From Anastatus disparis (taxonomy: Eukaryota > Arthropoda > Insecta > Hymenoptera > Eupelmidae), in assembly GCA_017163975.1 (NCBI GenBank), contig JAFFSR010000246.1, positions 107,501 through 171,500 of the forward strand: a stretch of DNA of 64,000 bases, read 5' to 3'. Below, one piece after another: positions 35,873 to 48,884 of this stretch (position 1 is its first letter; each line of letters opens with the position of its first letter). Under the pieces are notes generated by a model that saw nothing but the letters and a program-made list of their open reading frames with translations, did no database searches and was not told the origin of the DNA. A program made the translations under genes and the position numbers.

Positions 35873-36770
35873 CCCTGGTAGAAAATGAAACGCTTTTTCT
35901 ACCATTTTATGGCCATTTCTTTAAAGTGAAGAGCAGAAAATGGGAATGCTTTATGGCCATTATTTGAACTAATAAGAAACGTTTTTTTCAACCTTCATAG
36001 TGCTAAAAAATGCTAATAAAATGTTGAGTCTGATCCACTATTATTTGAATATAGATAGTTAACAGTAGAGTCTATCAAATTGTGCTCTAATTGATTACTA
36101 TTAAGAATCATTTAAGGTTTTTTCTTGAAAGTTATCATTAATCATTAATAGAATCACTTTTGTTAATATATTCGCGCGTATATTTTGAGTTGTGATCGGA
36201 TTGTTAGAGGTTATTTTTAAAAGATTAATAAAATTTTCCATTTATTATTTTAAAAAACGATATTTTTATACTCGTTTCGTACTGCGTTTCATATTTTTAT
36301 TTTAATAAAAATTAATATTATTTTTATTTTTATAAATTCCAATAAAAATAAACATTGACGAAGGAATGTGAATAAATACTAATCTATATTTTCTCGCCAC
36401 GTGGCAAAAGTGAGGTTATGATTTTACCTATGATCTGAAAAATTAAGGACTCATTACTAAAAAGTTATATAACTAGTCAAAAAAAGTTGTCCACAGTTTA
36501 CCTAATTTTTAGATAGCTGTTACTGATTTTTTCTCTCCGTTTACTTAAAATGCGTATTTTTTTGGCTAAATACAAAAATTTTGAACAACATTTTTATATT
36601 AGCATTTTTTGCCTATAAGATGCTAACCAATATACCAAAAAATTTGAGCTCTACAGATTCAGCAAAAAATTGCCATTTATTCGCCAATATTGACATGACA
36701 AAATATTACTATTGACAATGGTCATAAATTGTTGTTTACACCATTTTTAATGTTCAAATTTCTACCAGGG
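35873..36770. mobile_element. TA-flanked TIR element (CCCTGGTAGAAA)
   Basis: The 898 bp run between TA 35871-35872 and 36771-36772. Left end CCCTGGTAGAAAAT, right end ATTTCTACCAGGG. The inside repeats the end theme (TTTTTCTACCATTTTATGGCC near 35890) without coding. Related ends bound 39638-39808. Confidence 0.85.
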
Positions 36771-36845
36771 TAGCATACTTACTTTAAAAATTGCTGAAAT
36801 ATTGTATAATAGATAATTATTCGTGAATCCCATATAACAACAATA

Positions 36846-38590
36846 CAGCGTTGGGGTTCGATTATTTTTTTGTACCACTATGCTATGTTCAGAGTGTACC
36901 AGATCAAGAAGTCGATGATATAGCTAAGTTCGAATAGCGCAATTTTTAAATTTGAAATAACTAGATCAAGACTAGTGATTAATTGCCAGTTAACCTGTAA
37001 ACTCGCACGTGGATTTAAATGCAGCGCTGTTTGAATGTAAACAAATAATAAGATTTAATCGAAGAAGCAAGAATTATCTAAATATAATTGGTATGTTAAG
37101 TGTAAAAAAGTTAAATTTAAGTTAAGTTTATTTTAGAAATATGAAAATAAAATATATGAAGATAATTATTTCAATTATAGGAAAAACTATTAAGAATTAA
37201 GCAACACTTGGATGAGAAAGGTAATAATAAACAATAATGTAAAAAAGAAGAGCTTTTAAATTTATGAAATTGAAATTTCAGATATTAAAAAAATCTACTT
37301 ATTATGATTCTAGTGCTATCATCTAAAAACCTGAAAGATAATTGAAACGGAGTGGCACAATTGATTTTTGATTTCTCTGAGAAAAAGAAGAAGCTAATTA
37401 ACTTTGATTATAAATTAATTGAAGCAGGTATATTATTACATTATAATCTCTTTATTTCTCCTTAACCTAATTTACATTTGTTGTTGTATCAACGTGACTA
37501 AAGTATATAAAAAATACATACAAAATATTAAAAAATATCAACAAAATAAAAGCTTTTTTTTCTCTTTATGATCCTAAATAACAAAACTAAACAATTGGTA
37601 ATACTTTTATTAAGATAACAATAAACTTACATACGTGAACTGAAGCAAGCATATTTTGTTCAGATTTAGTTTTTAAAATATTTTATTTTTCTCAGCTAAA
37701 CATCTAATTTAATATTTATGCGAATATTAAAAAATAATTTTTGTCTCTAGGTAACAAAGACGCTATTGTTTTTCTTCTTTTACCTTAAATTCTAGGACTA
37801 CTATTATGTAAAAGAAAAGATGCAGATCACATTTATGGCTCTTCACCTTCGGACATACAGATTTATGTAATTTTAATGTACAGGTATTGTTTGTTTTAAA
37901 ATTAATTTCCCTTCTCACTGAAATTTCCATTAACATTAGAATTTTTTAAATTTTATTTTGAAAACTTTAACTTTTAGTTTAATGTATCTTAAGGGTAATT
38001 TTTTTTCAGTCAGTCAGTATCAGATAAACTTACACTAGTAGAATTTCTAGTAGGGACAAATTTCCGTAACTTAATAAAATCTTAATCTTTATATTCATGC
38101 TAATACAAAATAATGCTAATTAATACTGAAACTAAAATTAATTCTTATATTATAGGAAAAATAAATTTGGAGAAATAGCTGAGCAGCCAAAATTATAATA
38201 AGGAAAAAACAACAATAACGGGAAAACTGTTATAAGTACAAACATCTAATGAAAAAAATAAGTGGATTATGTATATAATGGCTTTAAATGTATTGAATGG
38301 TGCGTTAATTTTGTGAGATTTATACCTGGGTGCTGTATAGTACAAGTTTCTGTATCTTCGAGAGTGAATAAATCAATTAAATTAATTTACAGTGCAATTT
38401 AATTTTTGAATGATATCAAATTATAAACGAATTTCTTTTAATTATAAATACATAGTTTGGACTCGTAAAAAAATCATTTACATGTAAATATTATGTAATA
38501 TTATAATTTATATAAAAACCATTGTTGATTAATGTTGAAATAAAAAGAGATATGTTAAATTCTATTTAAAATTAATGATGAGTGAAATTC
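36846..38590 (+). repeat. Left 1.74 kb terminal inverted repeat
   Basis: Pairs with 41424-43164; coordinate sums of matched landmarks stay within 80010-80014, so few indels separate the arms. No open frame of note. Confidence 0.85.
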
Positions 38591-39637
38591 AAAAAGCATC
38601 TAAGAATGTTTAATCAAAAGTCAGCTGTGAGTTGACTTTTGCAGTTTGTTGCATGCAATATGCTTTAAGAAATATCTTATCGAAAAGGTAGAGAAAATAA
38701 AATGTAAATAATAAAATGTCACTGTAAGTGATTTGCAGGTAATAATTGCTGATGTTTAGTTTTCAATGAATATCTAATAAAGAATACGAGCTTTCTTATA
38801 AAAATGCTTAATTTATTAAAAATAATAATTAGAAATTTAGACATTTTTATAAATCGTAAATAAATTAAAGTTTGACGGTTTAAAAATCATTGAAATAACT
38901 TGAATGTGGAATTTTGATTTAATTATTATAAATAAATATTATTATTTACTCAAATTTATTTTGTAAAGCTCATTATTCAGCTAATGGGCAAATATATCAA
39001 TTTTAGATGCTTGCGTTATCTTGTTGAAAAAATTTGACGGCACCTAAACGTTATATGTGTAAATATTTTTTTAGGAGATGTAAAATGGCCTGTACTCATA
39101 AATATTGGCTAGCTTTTCATTTTATTCAAAATTTGCAGTAAAGAAATGTTTTAATTTATAGTATGTATACCATGAAGATAATTCAGTTAAATTTTTAAAT
39201 AAATTCATTCATTAGTTATTGAGAATTTTGGGTTCCTATATGATTTATTAAAATTTTTCGACCATTTTGTACCAGAAATCCAAATATCTTAAAAACTAAT
39301 AAATTAATTTATTTGAAAATTTAACTAAATAATCATTATGGCACATACTACAAGTTAATGCATTTCTTTTCTGGAAATTCATCAATAAAATTGGAAGAAA
39401 GTTAATATTTATGAGAACAGGTTTAGTGTCCATTTTACATCTCCTTAAATCTATGTCATTAAAATATACTATTTTAATTACAATATTTTGATCTGTGAAA
39501 TGTGACATTAACTACGATTAAAATCTTTATTTTAATTTTTGGAGTATGAAATTGGTTGTAAATAATATCTTTTTATTATAATTTTTAACGTCACTGCATT
39601 TATGCTATCATAGCGGTGCTAATTAATTACGGAGATT

Positions 39638-39808
39638 CCCTGGAAGAAAATTGACCATATCTTAAGTATAATTGCTGGTCAACAAATGTTAAAATGACAC
39701 TTATCTAGAAATTTTTTTTACATCTTTTCTAGAATTTCTAGATAAGTGCCATTTTAACATTTGTTGACCAGCAATTATGCCTACAATATGGTCAATTTTC
39801 TTCCAGGG
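39638..39808. mobile_element. 171 bp palindromic MITE (CCCTGGAAGAAAA)
   Basis: Begins CCCTGGAAGAAAATTGACC and ends with its complement; a near-perfect hairpin (GGTCAACAAATGTTAAAATG on one arm). Related in its ends to 35873-36770. The flanking dinucleotide is TT rather than TA. Confidence 0.8.
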
Positions 39809-40328
39809 TTTTCACGATATTGATGAACAAAGGGAGTTATAACATTTTCAGCTTTTCAGTACCGTTTTCTTATATAAGAATAATATATATTATTTAAGCA
39901 TTACAAAATTTAAATACTGTGCAGTACTAAATATAACTTTTTTTATATTTCTTTTGATTTTACAATGTTAAAGCAAAATAGTAGTAAACATATTATTCAA
40001 TTTAAAAAAAATAATAACAAGCAAATATAAAAATTGAATAAATTTTAAAATTATTTCAAAATTTACTTTTCTTTAATAAATAATTTACTTGATTATTAAT
40101 ATTTAATTTCTAATACTTAAGCATAATTTTATTAATTATGACATAAAATATGAAAAATATATTTTATGAAAGTAATAATATTTACTTATATTATTTTACT
40201 TGTTTGATTTATTTCTTTGTTGCAAATTTTAAATATTGCAGAATTTTATGCTGCAATAAGATTTATTTTGAAACTGTGAAAATTCTACAAATAATATTGA
40301 AAGCTGTTCATTTATTTTACATGTGAGG

Positions 40329-40740
40329 ATATCTCTACAATTTTTAATCTTTTTATGATGTTTTTGAAAATTCATTTTACAGCCGTTACTGGGTTACTCA
40401 ATGATGCACACTATTTAAACTAGGTTCATACCTTTTGTACAATCTGGAAACTCTATTTTTTCTGTATCCATTGAATGTGCCACCAATGGTAAAGTAAATA
40501 TTTCTACAAAACGTAAATTTTTATATGGATAAAATTTCGGAAATTTTATCCATGTAAAAATTTACGTTTTATAGAAATATCTACTATACCATTGGTGGCA
40601 CATTCACTAAATACATAAAAAATAGAGTTTCTGGATTATACAAAAGGTATGAACCTAGTTTAAACAGTGTGCATCATTGGGTGACCCAGTAATAGCTGTA
40701 AAATGACATATCACGGAAAGATTAAAAATTGTAGAGATAT
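40329..40740. repeat. 412 bp fold-back inside the hAT-like element
   Basis: Reverse-complement arms around 40534, from ATATCTCTAC to GTAGAGATAT, including AAACTAGGTTCATACC and its complement. No coding. An element nested in the interior. Confidence 0.8.
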
Positions 40741-41423
40741 GCTCATGTATAGTTTATACGAAATAAGAGTTTAATTTTGTCTTATAAACGGAATTCTACC
40801 ATATTTTATAAAAACGATTCAGAACAAGAAGAAATATGTTAAAGAAATGCTTTAATCCTCTCTTTTCAAACCAATTCTAACTGCCGTTTCTTAGTGCATA
40901 GAACACGAAAAGACTGATGTTTTAAAACTTGGAATTCTTATAAAGAACCAATGTGGATTTGTATACGTTAACTTATTTTTTTTTAGATAAAATAAAGAAA
41001 TAAATATTATCAACTCACACTACAGTTTGTACGAATATATTGCCTACCTGTTATATAAAAAAGTATTTATTTTTCATTCAGTATTTATTACTTTATGGCA
41101 AAAATAGTTATTGTTTTAGTATATGGTACTAGTTTAGATATAAGCTTATAAATTTTCTTTTTTATCTTACTTTTAAAATGATTCGTTTGCAAGAAATATC
41201 ACGTAATAATTACTTGAAATTTCATCGAATAATAACATGATTTTTCTATCCGTGTAATAAGTTATATAGCTTCTAACTAAAAATTAAATAAACAATTCCT
41301 AAAGATAAATTCAAATGATTATCGAAAAAACTAACTTCTGACAAAGACTTTATTATAAATACAACGTTAAATGCTTTTTATAATTTGCTATTGCAAATAC
41401 TGATGAAGAAGCTTATTCTAAAA

Positions 41424-43164
41424 GAATTTCACTCATCATTAATTTTAAATAGAATTTAACATATCTCTTTTTATTTCAACATTAATCAACAATGGTTTTT
41501 ATATAAATTATAATATTACATAATATTTACATGTAAATGATTTTTTTACGAGTCCAAACTATGTATTTAAAATTAAAAGAAATTCGTTTATAATTTGATA
41601 TCATTCAAAAATTAAATTGCACTGTAAATTAATTTAATTGATTTATTCACTCTCGAAGATACGAAACTTGTACTATACAGCACCCAGGTATAAATCTCAC
41701 AAAATTAACGCACCATTCAATACATTTAAAGCCATTATATACATAATCCACTTATTTTTTTCATTAGATGTTTGTACTTATAACAGTTTTCCCGTTATTG
41801 TTGTTTTTTCCTTATTATAATTTTGGCTGCTCAGCTATTTCTCCAAATTTATTTTTCCTATAATATAAGAATTAATTTTAGTTTCAGTATTAATTAGCAT
41901 TATTTTGTATTAGCATGAATATAAAGATTAAGATTTTATTAAGTTACGGAAATTTGTCCCTACTAGAAATTCTACTAGTGTAAGTTTATCTGATACTGAC
42001 TGACTGAAAAAAAATTACCCTTAAGATACATTAAACTAAAAGTTAAAGTTTTCAAAATAAAATTTAAAAAATTCTAATGTTAATGGAAATTTCAGTGAGA
42101 AGGGAAATTAATTTTAAAACAAACAATACCTGTACATTAAAATTACATAAATCTGTATGTCCGAAGGTGAAGAGCCATAAATGTGATCTGCATCTTTTCT
42201 TTTACATAATAGTAGTCCTAGAATTTAAGGTAAAAGAAGAAAAACAATAGCGTCTTTGTTACCTAGAGACAAAAATTATTTTTTAATATTCGCATAAATA
42301 TTAAATTAGATGTTTAGCTGAGAAAAATAAAATATTTTAAAAACTAAATCTGAACAAAATATGCTTGCTTCAGTTCACGTATGTAAGTTTATTGTTATCT
42401 TAATAAAAGTATTACCAATTGTTTAGTTTTGTTATTTAGGATCATAAAGAGAAAAAAAGCTTTTATTTTGTTGATATTTTTAATATTTTGTATGTATTTT
42501 TATATACTTTAGTCACGTTGATACAACAACAAATGTAAATTAGGTTAAGGAGAAATAAAGAGATTATAATGTAATAATATACCTGCTTCAATTAATTTAT
42601 AATCAAAGTTAATTAGCTTCTTCTTTTTCTCAGAGAAATCAAAAATCAATTGTGCCACTCCGTTTCAAGTATCTTTCAGGTTTTTAGATGATAGCACTAG
42701 AATCATAATAAGTAGATTTTTTTAATATCTGAAATTTCAATTTCATAAATTTAAAAGCTCTTCTTTTTTACATTATTGTTTATTATTACCTTTCTCATCC
42801 AAGTGTTGCTTAATTCTTAATAGTTTTTCCTATAATTGAAATAATTATCTTCATATATTTTATTTTCATATTTCTAAAATAAATTTAACTTAAATTTAAC
42901 TTTTTTACACTTAACATACCAATTATATTTAGATAATTCTTGCTTCTTCGATTAAATCTTATTATTTGTTTACATTCAAACAGCGCTGCATTTAAATCCA
43001 CGTGCGAGTTTACAGGTTAACTCGCAATTAATCACTAGTCTTGATCTAGTTATTTCAAATTTAAAAATTGCGCTATTCGAACTTAGCTATATCATCGACT
43101 TCTTGATCTGGTACACTCTGAACATAGCATAGTGGTACAAAAAAATAATCGAACCCCAACGCTG
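41424..43164 (-). repeat. Right 1.74 kb terminal inverted repeat
   Basis: Inverted partner of 36846-38590, ending CCCCAACGCTG next to the CAACAATA duplication. Confidence 0.85.
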
Positions 43165-43509
43165 CAACAATATATTTTATTTAGGACGATGTTCAAACTT
43201 TTGCCGTCAGAGGCACTGATTGAGCGATACGCCCGGTGCGAATAAAATTATATATTTTATATTAAAAGATGTAAGCAGAAATTAATCTAATATTTATGAA
43301 AATTGTTATCTTTTTGTATCAACAATACAATATGCAATAAAATATATTGTAAGAATAATATAATTATACTTTAAAAATGTATACTTTTATAATATTAGAA
43401 GTAAACGAACCATTTGTTTTTAATATAATTTCTTAACAGTCATGTTTTTAGAAATATAACCTCTAAACTCGTACAAAGTAGATGTAAAAATTATAAATTA
43501 GATAATTAA

Positions 43510-43886
43510 GAGGAGGTCGAGTATATCTGTCCTTTTCTAACTAGAGAATTGATTTTTTACAAAAATTAATAATTGTAGCAAAAAATGAGATAGCCCCATC
43601 TTGTATCATGAAAAGCAATATTTTCTTTGATGAGAAAAAATTATTATTATCGATTCGTTTTGAAGAAAACCTTGAAAAACTTGAAAAATGTAGGTTAGGA
43701 TGGACAATTCAGTTTTTCAAAGTTTTCTTAAAAACGAAGCAATAAAAATAATTTTTCCTTATTAAAGAAAATATTGCTTTTTATTATACGAGATGGGGCT
43801 TCATTCTTATTTTTCGTTACAATTATTAGGTTTTGCAGGTAAATAAATTTTTTGGTTAGAAAAGGATAGAGGTATACGACCTGCTC
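43510..43886. mobile_element. TTAA-flanked MITE, family 3, copy 1
   Basis: The 377 bp run between TTAA 43506-43509 and 43887-43890. Ends GAGGAGGTCGAGTATATCTG and complement-like GGTATACGACCTGCTC. Interior fold-back around 43690. Confidence 0.85.
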
Positions 43887-43890
43887 TTAA

Positions 43891-44557
43891 CACATATATC
43901 GTTATTACTATGCATTTTTATAATATCATTTAGTAATATTTTATTATTAATAACTATAAGTATTTGTCTATAATTATAACTCATAAGCAGAAACTACGTG
44001 GAGTTACATAGCATATTCAATTATATCTATACACTGAAAGAAAATTCATGCCAATAGAGCATTTAGTTTACGTATCCAAAGTTAGTAAGTAATATCCTAT
44101 GCTTTTATAACAGCGCCATATACTCTTACGAGGTTTATGCTATCCAAAAACTGTTTGTTTACATGCTTTGGTAACTCCACACTCTAATATCCTTCGATAA
44201 CTGGCGCTGTATCCTCTCATGGGACGTGAAGGGAGTAAACGTGGCTTGTCCACTATTCTTTCTTTACTGCTAACTATGACATTCTTCCATTGCTCAAGTC
44301 ACCTCCTCTTTTGGGTGGCGACGCAAGCAACCACGGCTGGTCTATATCCAAAATCATGTCGCGAATTTTGGTAACGTATTTTCGTAGCGTGAATCTTTTT
44401 TTTCTTTTCTTTTCTTTCTTTATGAAGGAAGATACATTATAAATATAATCTGCTAAACTTTGTAACCATCAATGATTAATTTTTAACTTCAAATTTAATT
44501 ATTTTAAACAGCTGGGGGCAGATGAGCATGTACGATTTTACGCCAGAGAGATTTCGA
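43891..44557. other. Interval without recognised gene
   Basis: Moderately mixed base composition around 44100-44350 but no coherent reading frame, hairpin or repeat that I recognise. Confidence 0.4.
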
Positions 44558-44699
44558 AGTAGCGTTGGTCTAGTGCATAACGTTCGCGCTTTTCCTTTTG
44601 AGTGCGCGAGTTCAACTCTTGGTTAGAACCACTTTTTTAAAACTTTTTTTTTTATTATTTTAATATTTTTTATTACTAATTTTTAATTTATATTTTTTG
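44558..44699 (+). mobile_element. tRNA-like SINE remnant
   Basis: Positions 44558-44632 have a near A box (TTGGTCTAGTGC), a Lys-like CTTTTGA loop and a weak B box (GAGTTCAACTC), followed by an A/T-rich tail to the junction with the truncated transposon at 44700. It probably marks the truncation point. Confidence 0.5.
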
Positions 44700-47600
44700 G
44701 TGAATTTTTTAAATACTAAAATATATTATTTGGTCATTTTCAATAAACAATATACATATAATGAACAATAATATGCGATACAATTAAGAAATGAACACTA
44801 ATGAATTTAGAACTAATGTAAATAAAAAAATCCGAATTCGAATAAAACCTTTCAATTTACTTCTTGCCACTCATGTTTCGAAGTTTTGGCAGTGTAGATT
44901 TGGTTTCGTTCACTTTTCCAACAGTGAATCTTTTGAAAACCTTTAATTTCTTTTGCATTTCCTAACCATTCCATTTTTTTTTGTCTGTCGAAAAACTTCT
45001 AACTCATCCTTGCGGATAACAAGAATGTTAATCGACGGAGTATATTTTGACACGTGAGTGGCGAAATTTTCAGCGTTTCTAATAAAATCTGCACTCTTCT
45101 TGGACAGATTATGCGTGGTAGCATAATGTTTAACTAAACCACCAATACCGTCACAAGCGCCTTTACCATGACCTGTTGCAGAAAAGAGCCATTTTCTGTT
45201 TACTTTTGAGTTTTGAAGCTCATAGAATTGATATCTATTTTTAAAATGACTGGCAGCTCCATCGGAAATGGTTATGATTTCATCAAGATCTTGTTCATCA
45301 ATATGTTTTTGTTTTAAGTTGTCGATACTTAAATTTATAGCCATTAGGGCATGAGACAAATCATGTTTAATATCGTCAGAGATGGTGACATAACTGACTG
45401 TTTTATCATTTCCAAAATAGCATACTGACGTAAATATTGATATTTGGTTTTTACTTCAATGATAGCTTCGAATTTCATTTTGGAGCAGAACTGTCCAATT
45501 TTCTGCAAAATCGACATGAATAACTAATTGGATGTCATTATTCTTCGCTAAAAGTTTAACCTCTTTAATTGCTTTACGTTGAATTTCTTTGACCCATTTA
45601 TGAGCACTTACAGTGAGAGTGCGCTCTCTTAACTCTATTAAGAAATTTTCAATTGTGCTAGTTTTATTCAGTAAATTTGAATTTTTCCCAAACACCATAA
45701 ATTATTTCTTCATATAAATCTCCTTCTGTCAAAGAAATTACTTGTAAATCAATAGAATCTCCAATGGGACATTCTTTACATTCTCTTAGTACACATTTCA
45801 TATCATCTTCTGAACAAAAAAGTGAAGAACATATTTTCAATTCCAAATCTGCAACGTCTTGTTTATTCTCTTTTTTATAATTATTCAAAGCATCTAACAT
45901 AAGTTTAAGATTCTCACAGTAAACGCAAAGACACGAATCGGTGAGTGGATGTGATATAACCCACTTTGGTCTTAAAGCGTAGAATGTTGATTTACCAATT
46001 TTTGTTTTCATTTCAGGATTTTCATCTTTAAATAATTGATATATTTCTTTTATACTTCGCGTAAGAAAGCGTTTGACTTTTTTAGTTTTTATACCATTTT
46101 CTTTGATGGATACTCTGTCACTTTTATTTGCACTTTGACGAGAACAATTAAAATCATCGTTCAGATAATAATCCTTTATTTTCATTACAATTTCACTATC
46201 CAAAGAATGGCCACAATAGTTCTCAGACTGCTTGTAAATTTTTTTATTATTTACCAATGATCGTGCTTGATCAATCATATAAATAGTTACATTTGGTAAA
46301 ACTGATAATAATTAATCTTTGGAAATATCACTTGGTATAATACTCAACAATCGCATTTTCTCAAGAAAATTTGAACAATTATCTAATGCAATTTTAATAT
46401 TCTTTAGCCATTTATCATTTGTTTTACATTCATTATTTTCATTCAATGCGGGCAAGTCTGTTATATCGTAGACTTTCATCATTTCACTTGCTATTTATGA
46501 ATCAAATCTTCTCGCATCTTGATATTGATACTTTGAGGCATTTTAATTGGTGAAATGTTTAATTTCAAATTACTTGAAGTCCCGTTGAGCTATTCTACCA
46601 CAGCCTCACTATGAATAAAATCTTCCAAAGGTTGTTGACTGCTTGAAGTCGATGGAAGAGGCGCATTTTTCACTTCATCTAATAATATTTTGTAACTCGA
46701 AGGGCATACTTTATCTTCTCTAGAGAAAGAAGAATTTGGATACAAGCGCTTCAAAAACTCCGTTAGATCACCTAATTCTCTAAGCGGACTTGTGGAGCAA
46801 TCATAAACCACTTTTTTGTTCCTTTCTTTTAAATCCTTGCACTTTATTTTAACAATCAGTGATGCCATTGTTGATATTCTGTTCAATGACAGATCGAAAA
46901 AAATAATTTTTCTTCAACATCTTTATTTTTTGTGTTCCTTTTCTTATATTTTTAAACGCGTCAAGTCGTTAATGAGAATGAAAAGAACGAATCATCTAGT
47001 GGTAACATGCGTCAACTCTCTACGAAATTAATTCAAATTCTAGGCGCGAAATTCAAACTGATAAAAAAATTATATTCTTCAACAAAAAAAATTTTTATTA
47101 TAATAATGTTAAGAGGATAAATGGTTATGTATTTTTTCATCAAAATAACTTTTTTCTTAAATTAAAAAATTTATATCTTCAGATTTTAATCTTTAACGAA
47201 AATTGCGTTTCCTCAATGTAAATATCATATTTATTTAAAGTTTCAGCATTTTTTTTTTCAACTTTAAATCGTCATAGCTTTGGTTCTAATTGATCAAAAT
47301 ATTTGATCCGGGGTTCATTCTAAAGATTATTGTTGATATTTTTGATATATTAATGAATAAAAGCTTAAAAATAGTTGTAAGAACACGTAAAGTTGGAAAA
47401 TTAGTACGATGCGCCATGGTATTAATGTTTTAAAATCAAAAATATAAAAAAACGTTTAAAAATCTGTTGAAAAAAATAAGGCAAAATCGCATATTCTCAC
47501 CTACTCTTAAAGTTAGTATTTTTTATGTATAAAATCATTTAAAAATTTCAAAAAAAAAAATATAGTTTTTGAGAAAATCGTGTTTGAAAAAAATCGCTTT

Positions 47601-47914
47601 TTTCGATTTTTCGTAAATAACTCAGTAAGATCAAATTGTATCGTTCGTTAAAGAACGATATAATTTGATCGCCCAAAAAGGTTGAAAATTGACGGAGCTA
47701 TAGTCATTTAAAAGTAAAGGTTCATTTTCAATTTTTGAATTTTCGTTTTTACATCCTACACTAAAATTGCTGTAGTAAGAAAAAAAAATTTTTTTGAGCG
47801 TTTTACGAGGTAAATTTTATCTTCATATACATAATAAAAGGTATTTTTATTACTTAAAAGAAAAAAAAAATTCGATCAGTGACGGCCTGCATGAATCTGA
47901 ATGGAATTAGTCAT
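44700..47914 (-). mobile_element. DDE transposon family B, copy 2 (left end missing)
   Basis: Homologous to 14806-21280 without the three insertions of copy 1. The right end TGGAATTAGTCATA near 47914 answers the TATGGCTGATTCC terminus. The left terminal repeat is absent; homology begins at about 44700. A small palindromic junction (CGTTCGTTAAAGAACG, 47641-47656) replaces about 60 bp of the copy 1 sequence. Confidence 0.8.
44943..46886 (-). pseudogene. DDE-type transposase of family B, copy 2, broken
   Basis: Minus-strand frames 46886-46590, 46278-45664, 45698-45456 and 45359-44943 give the most complete view of this protein. In order: an N-terminal Cys segment, the FYALRPKWVISH motif, the cysteine groups CLCVYCENLK and CKECP, VIHVDFAENWTVLLQ (first acidic residue), SDGAASHFKNRYQF (second) and FIRNAENFATHV (possible third). 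Stops and shifts near 46500-46310, 45690 and 45440 break it. A 15-residue C-terminal region may extend to about 44860 in another frame. I cannot assign a superfamily; the function is inferred from the acidic motifs and the inverted ends of the element. Confidence 0.7.
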
Positions 47915-48455
47915 AAACATTGTACAAACTCTATAATTTCTTGTAACAATATCTCTTGCGCATGCACAGGTTGATTCACAAATAAGAGACAACGATACCA
48001 GCATATAATCCTGGCGATACGTTGAAATTTGTGCCCAATTCCCGCAAATGGTGAGAGTTTCGCATACTTTGTATAAAAAGCCAATCCATCTGACCGTTGA
48101 TAACATGCGCGCGTGTTTTCTAGCGACCTCTGCGACTTTACGTTCATATATAGCTATATGTATATAGGTTATATTGATTTACAGCGAAGCTAGTAACGTC
48201 AATAAGAAATCATCCCTTGTATCTAAAAATCAACTCTGATAATATTTGTATCCAGATGTAAATAAATTGCTGTACATAAAATAGAAATCAGTAACCAACC
48301 AAAAAATGTATAAAGTTTTTTTATATAAAATTCATTAAGTAGAGGAATAAAACTTTCTATATAGCATAGTAAATTTAACAAAATTGAAAAGTTTATAAAG
48401 CTACATCGTAAAAATGTACTATAATTCTTGCAATTATTTTATAAAAATTTCTCTC
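47915..48455. other. Interval between two transposons
   Basis: No gene recognised. Overlapping short minus-strand frames at 47876-48147 extend out of the transposon end and look spurious. Confidence 0.4.
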
Positions 48456-48504
48456 ACAAGGAAGATACCCGAAGTGTCCGGCGCCGATTTCGTTTCAACT
48501 TTAA

Positions 48505-48884
48505 GAGGAGGTCACGTATCTCTGTTCTTTTCTAATCAAAGAATTGAGTTTTTTACAGAAACTAATAACCTTAGCAAAAAATGAAGAGAAAGCCGCATCT
48601 CGTATCAAAAAAAGCAATATTTTATTTGATAAGAAAAAATTAATTTTATTGCTTCGTTTTCAAGAAAACCTTGAAAAATTTGAATCGTAGAGGTTAGGAT
48701 GGACAATTTGGTTTTTCAAGGTTTTCTTGACAACAAAGCAATAAAATTAATTTTTTCTTATCAAATAAAATATTGCTTTTTTTGATACGAGATGCGGCTT
48801 TCTCTTCATTTTTTGCTAAAGTTATTAGTTTTTGAAAAAACTCAATTCTTTGATTAGAACAGGACAGAGATACGTGACATGCTC
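48505..48884. mobile_element. TTAA-flanked MITE, family 3, copy 2
   Basis: The 380 bp run between TTAA 48501-48504 and 48885-48888. Ends GAGGAGGTCACGTATCTCTG and CAGAGATACGTGACATGCTC. The right arm of transposon C has a continuous TTTTAAAA at the same place (about 51912), an empty site. Confidence 0.9.

Larger units (their letters stand above)
36846..43164. mobile_element. hAT-like non-autonomous element with 1.74 kb inverted repeats
   Basis: Ends CAGCGTTGGGGTTCG and its complement, immediately flanked by a perfect 8 bp duplication CAACAATA (36838-36845 and 43165-43172). Arms 36846-38590 and 41424-43164 are near-identical inverted copies. The 2.83 kb interior (38591-41423) has no transposase, only two fold-backs. 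An 8 bp duplication with CAG-type ends fits the hAT superfamily. The terminal repeats are far longer than the few tens of bases usual for hAT. Confidence 0.85.

Noticed and set aside
47876..48147. Overlapping 76-78 codon frames
   Set aside because: They start outside and run into a transposon end, in two frames at once; no family match.
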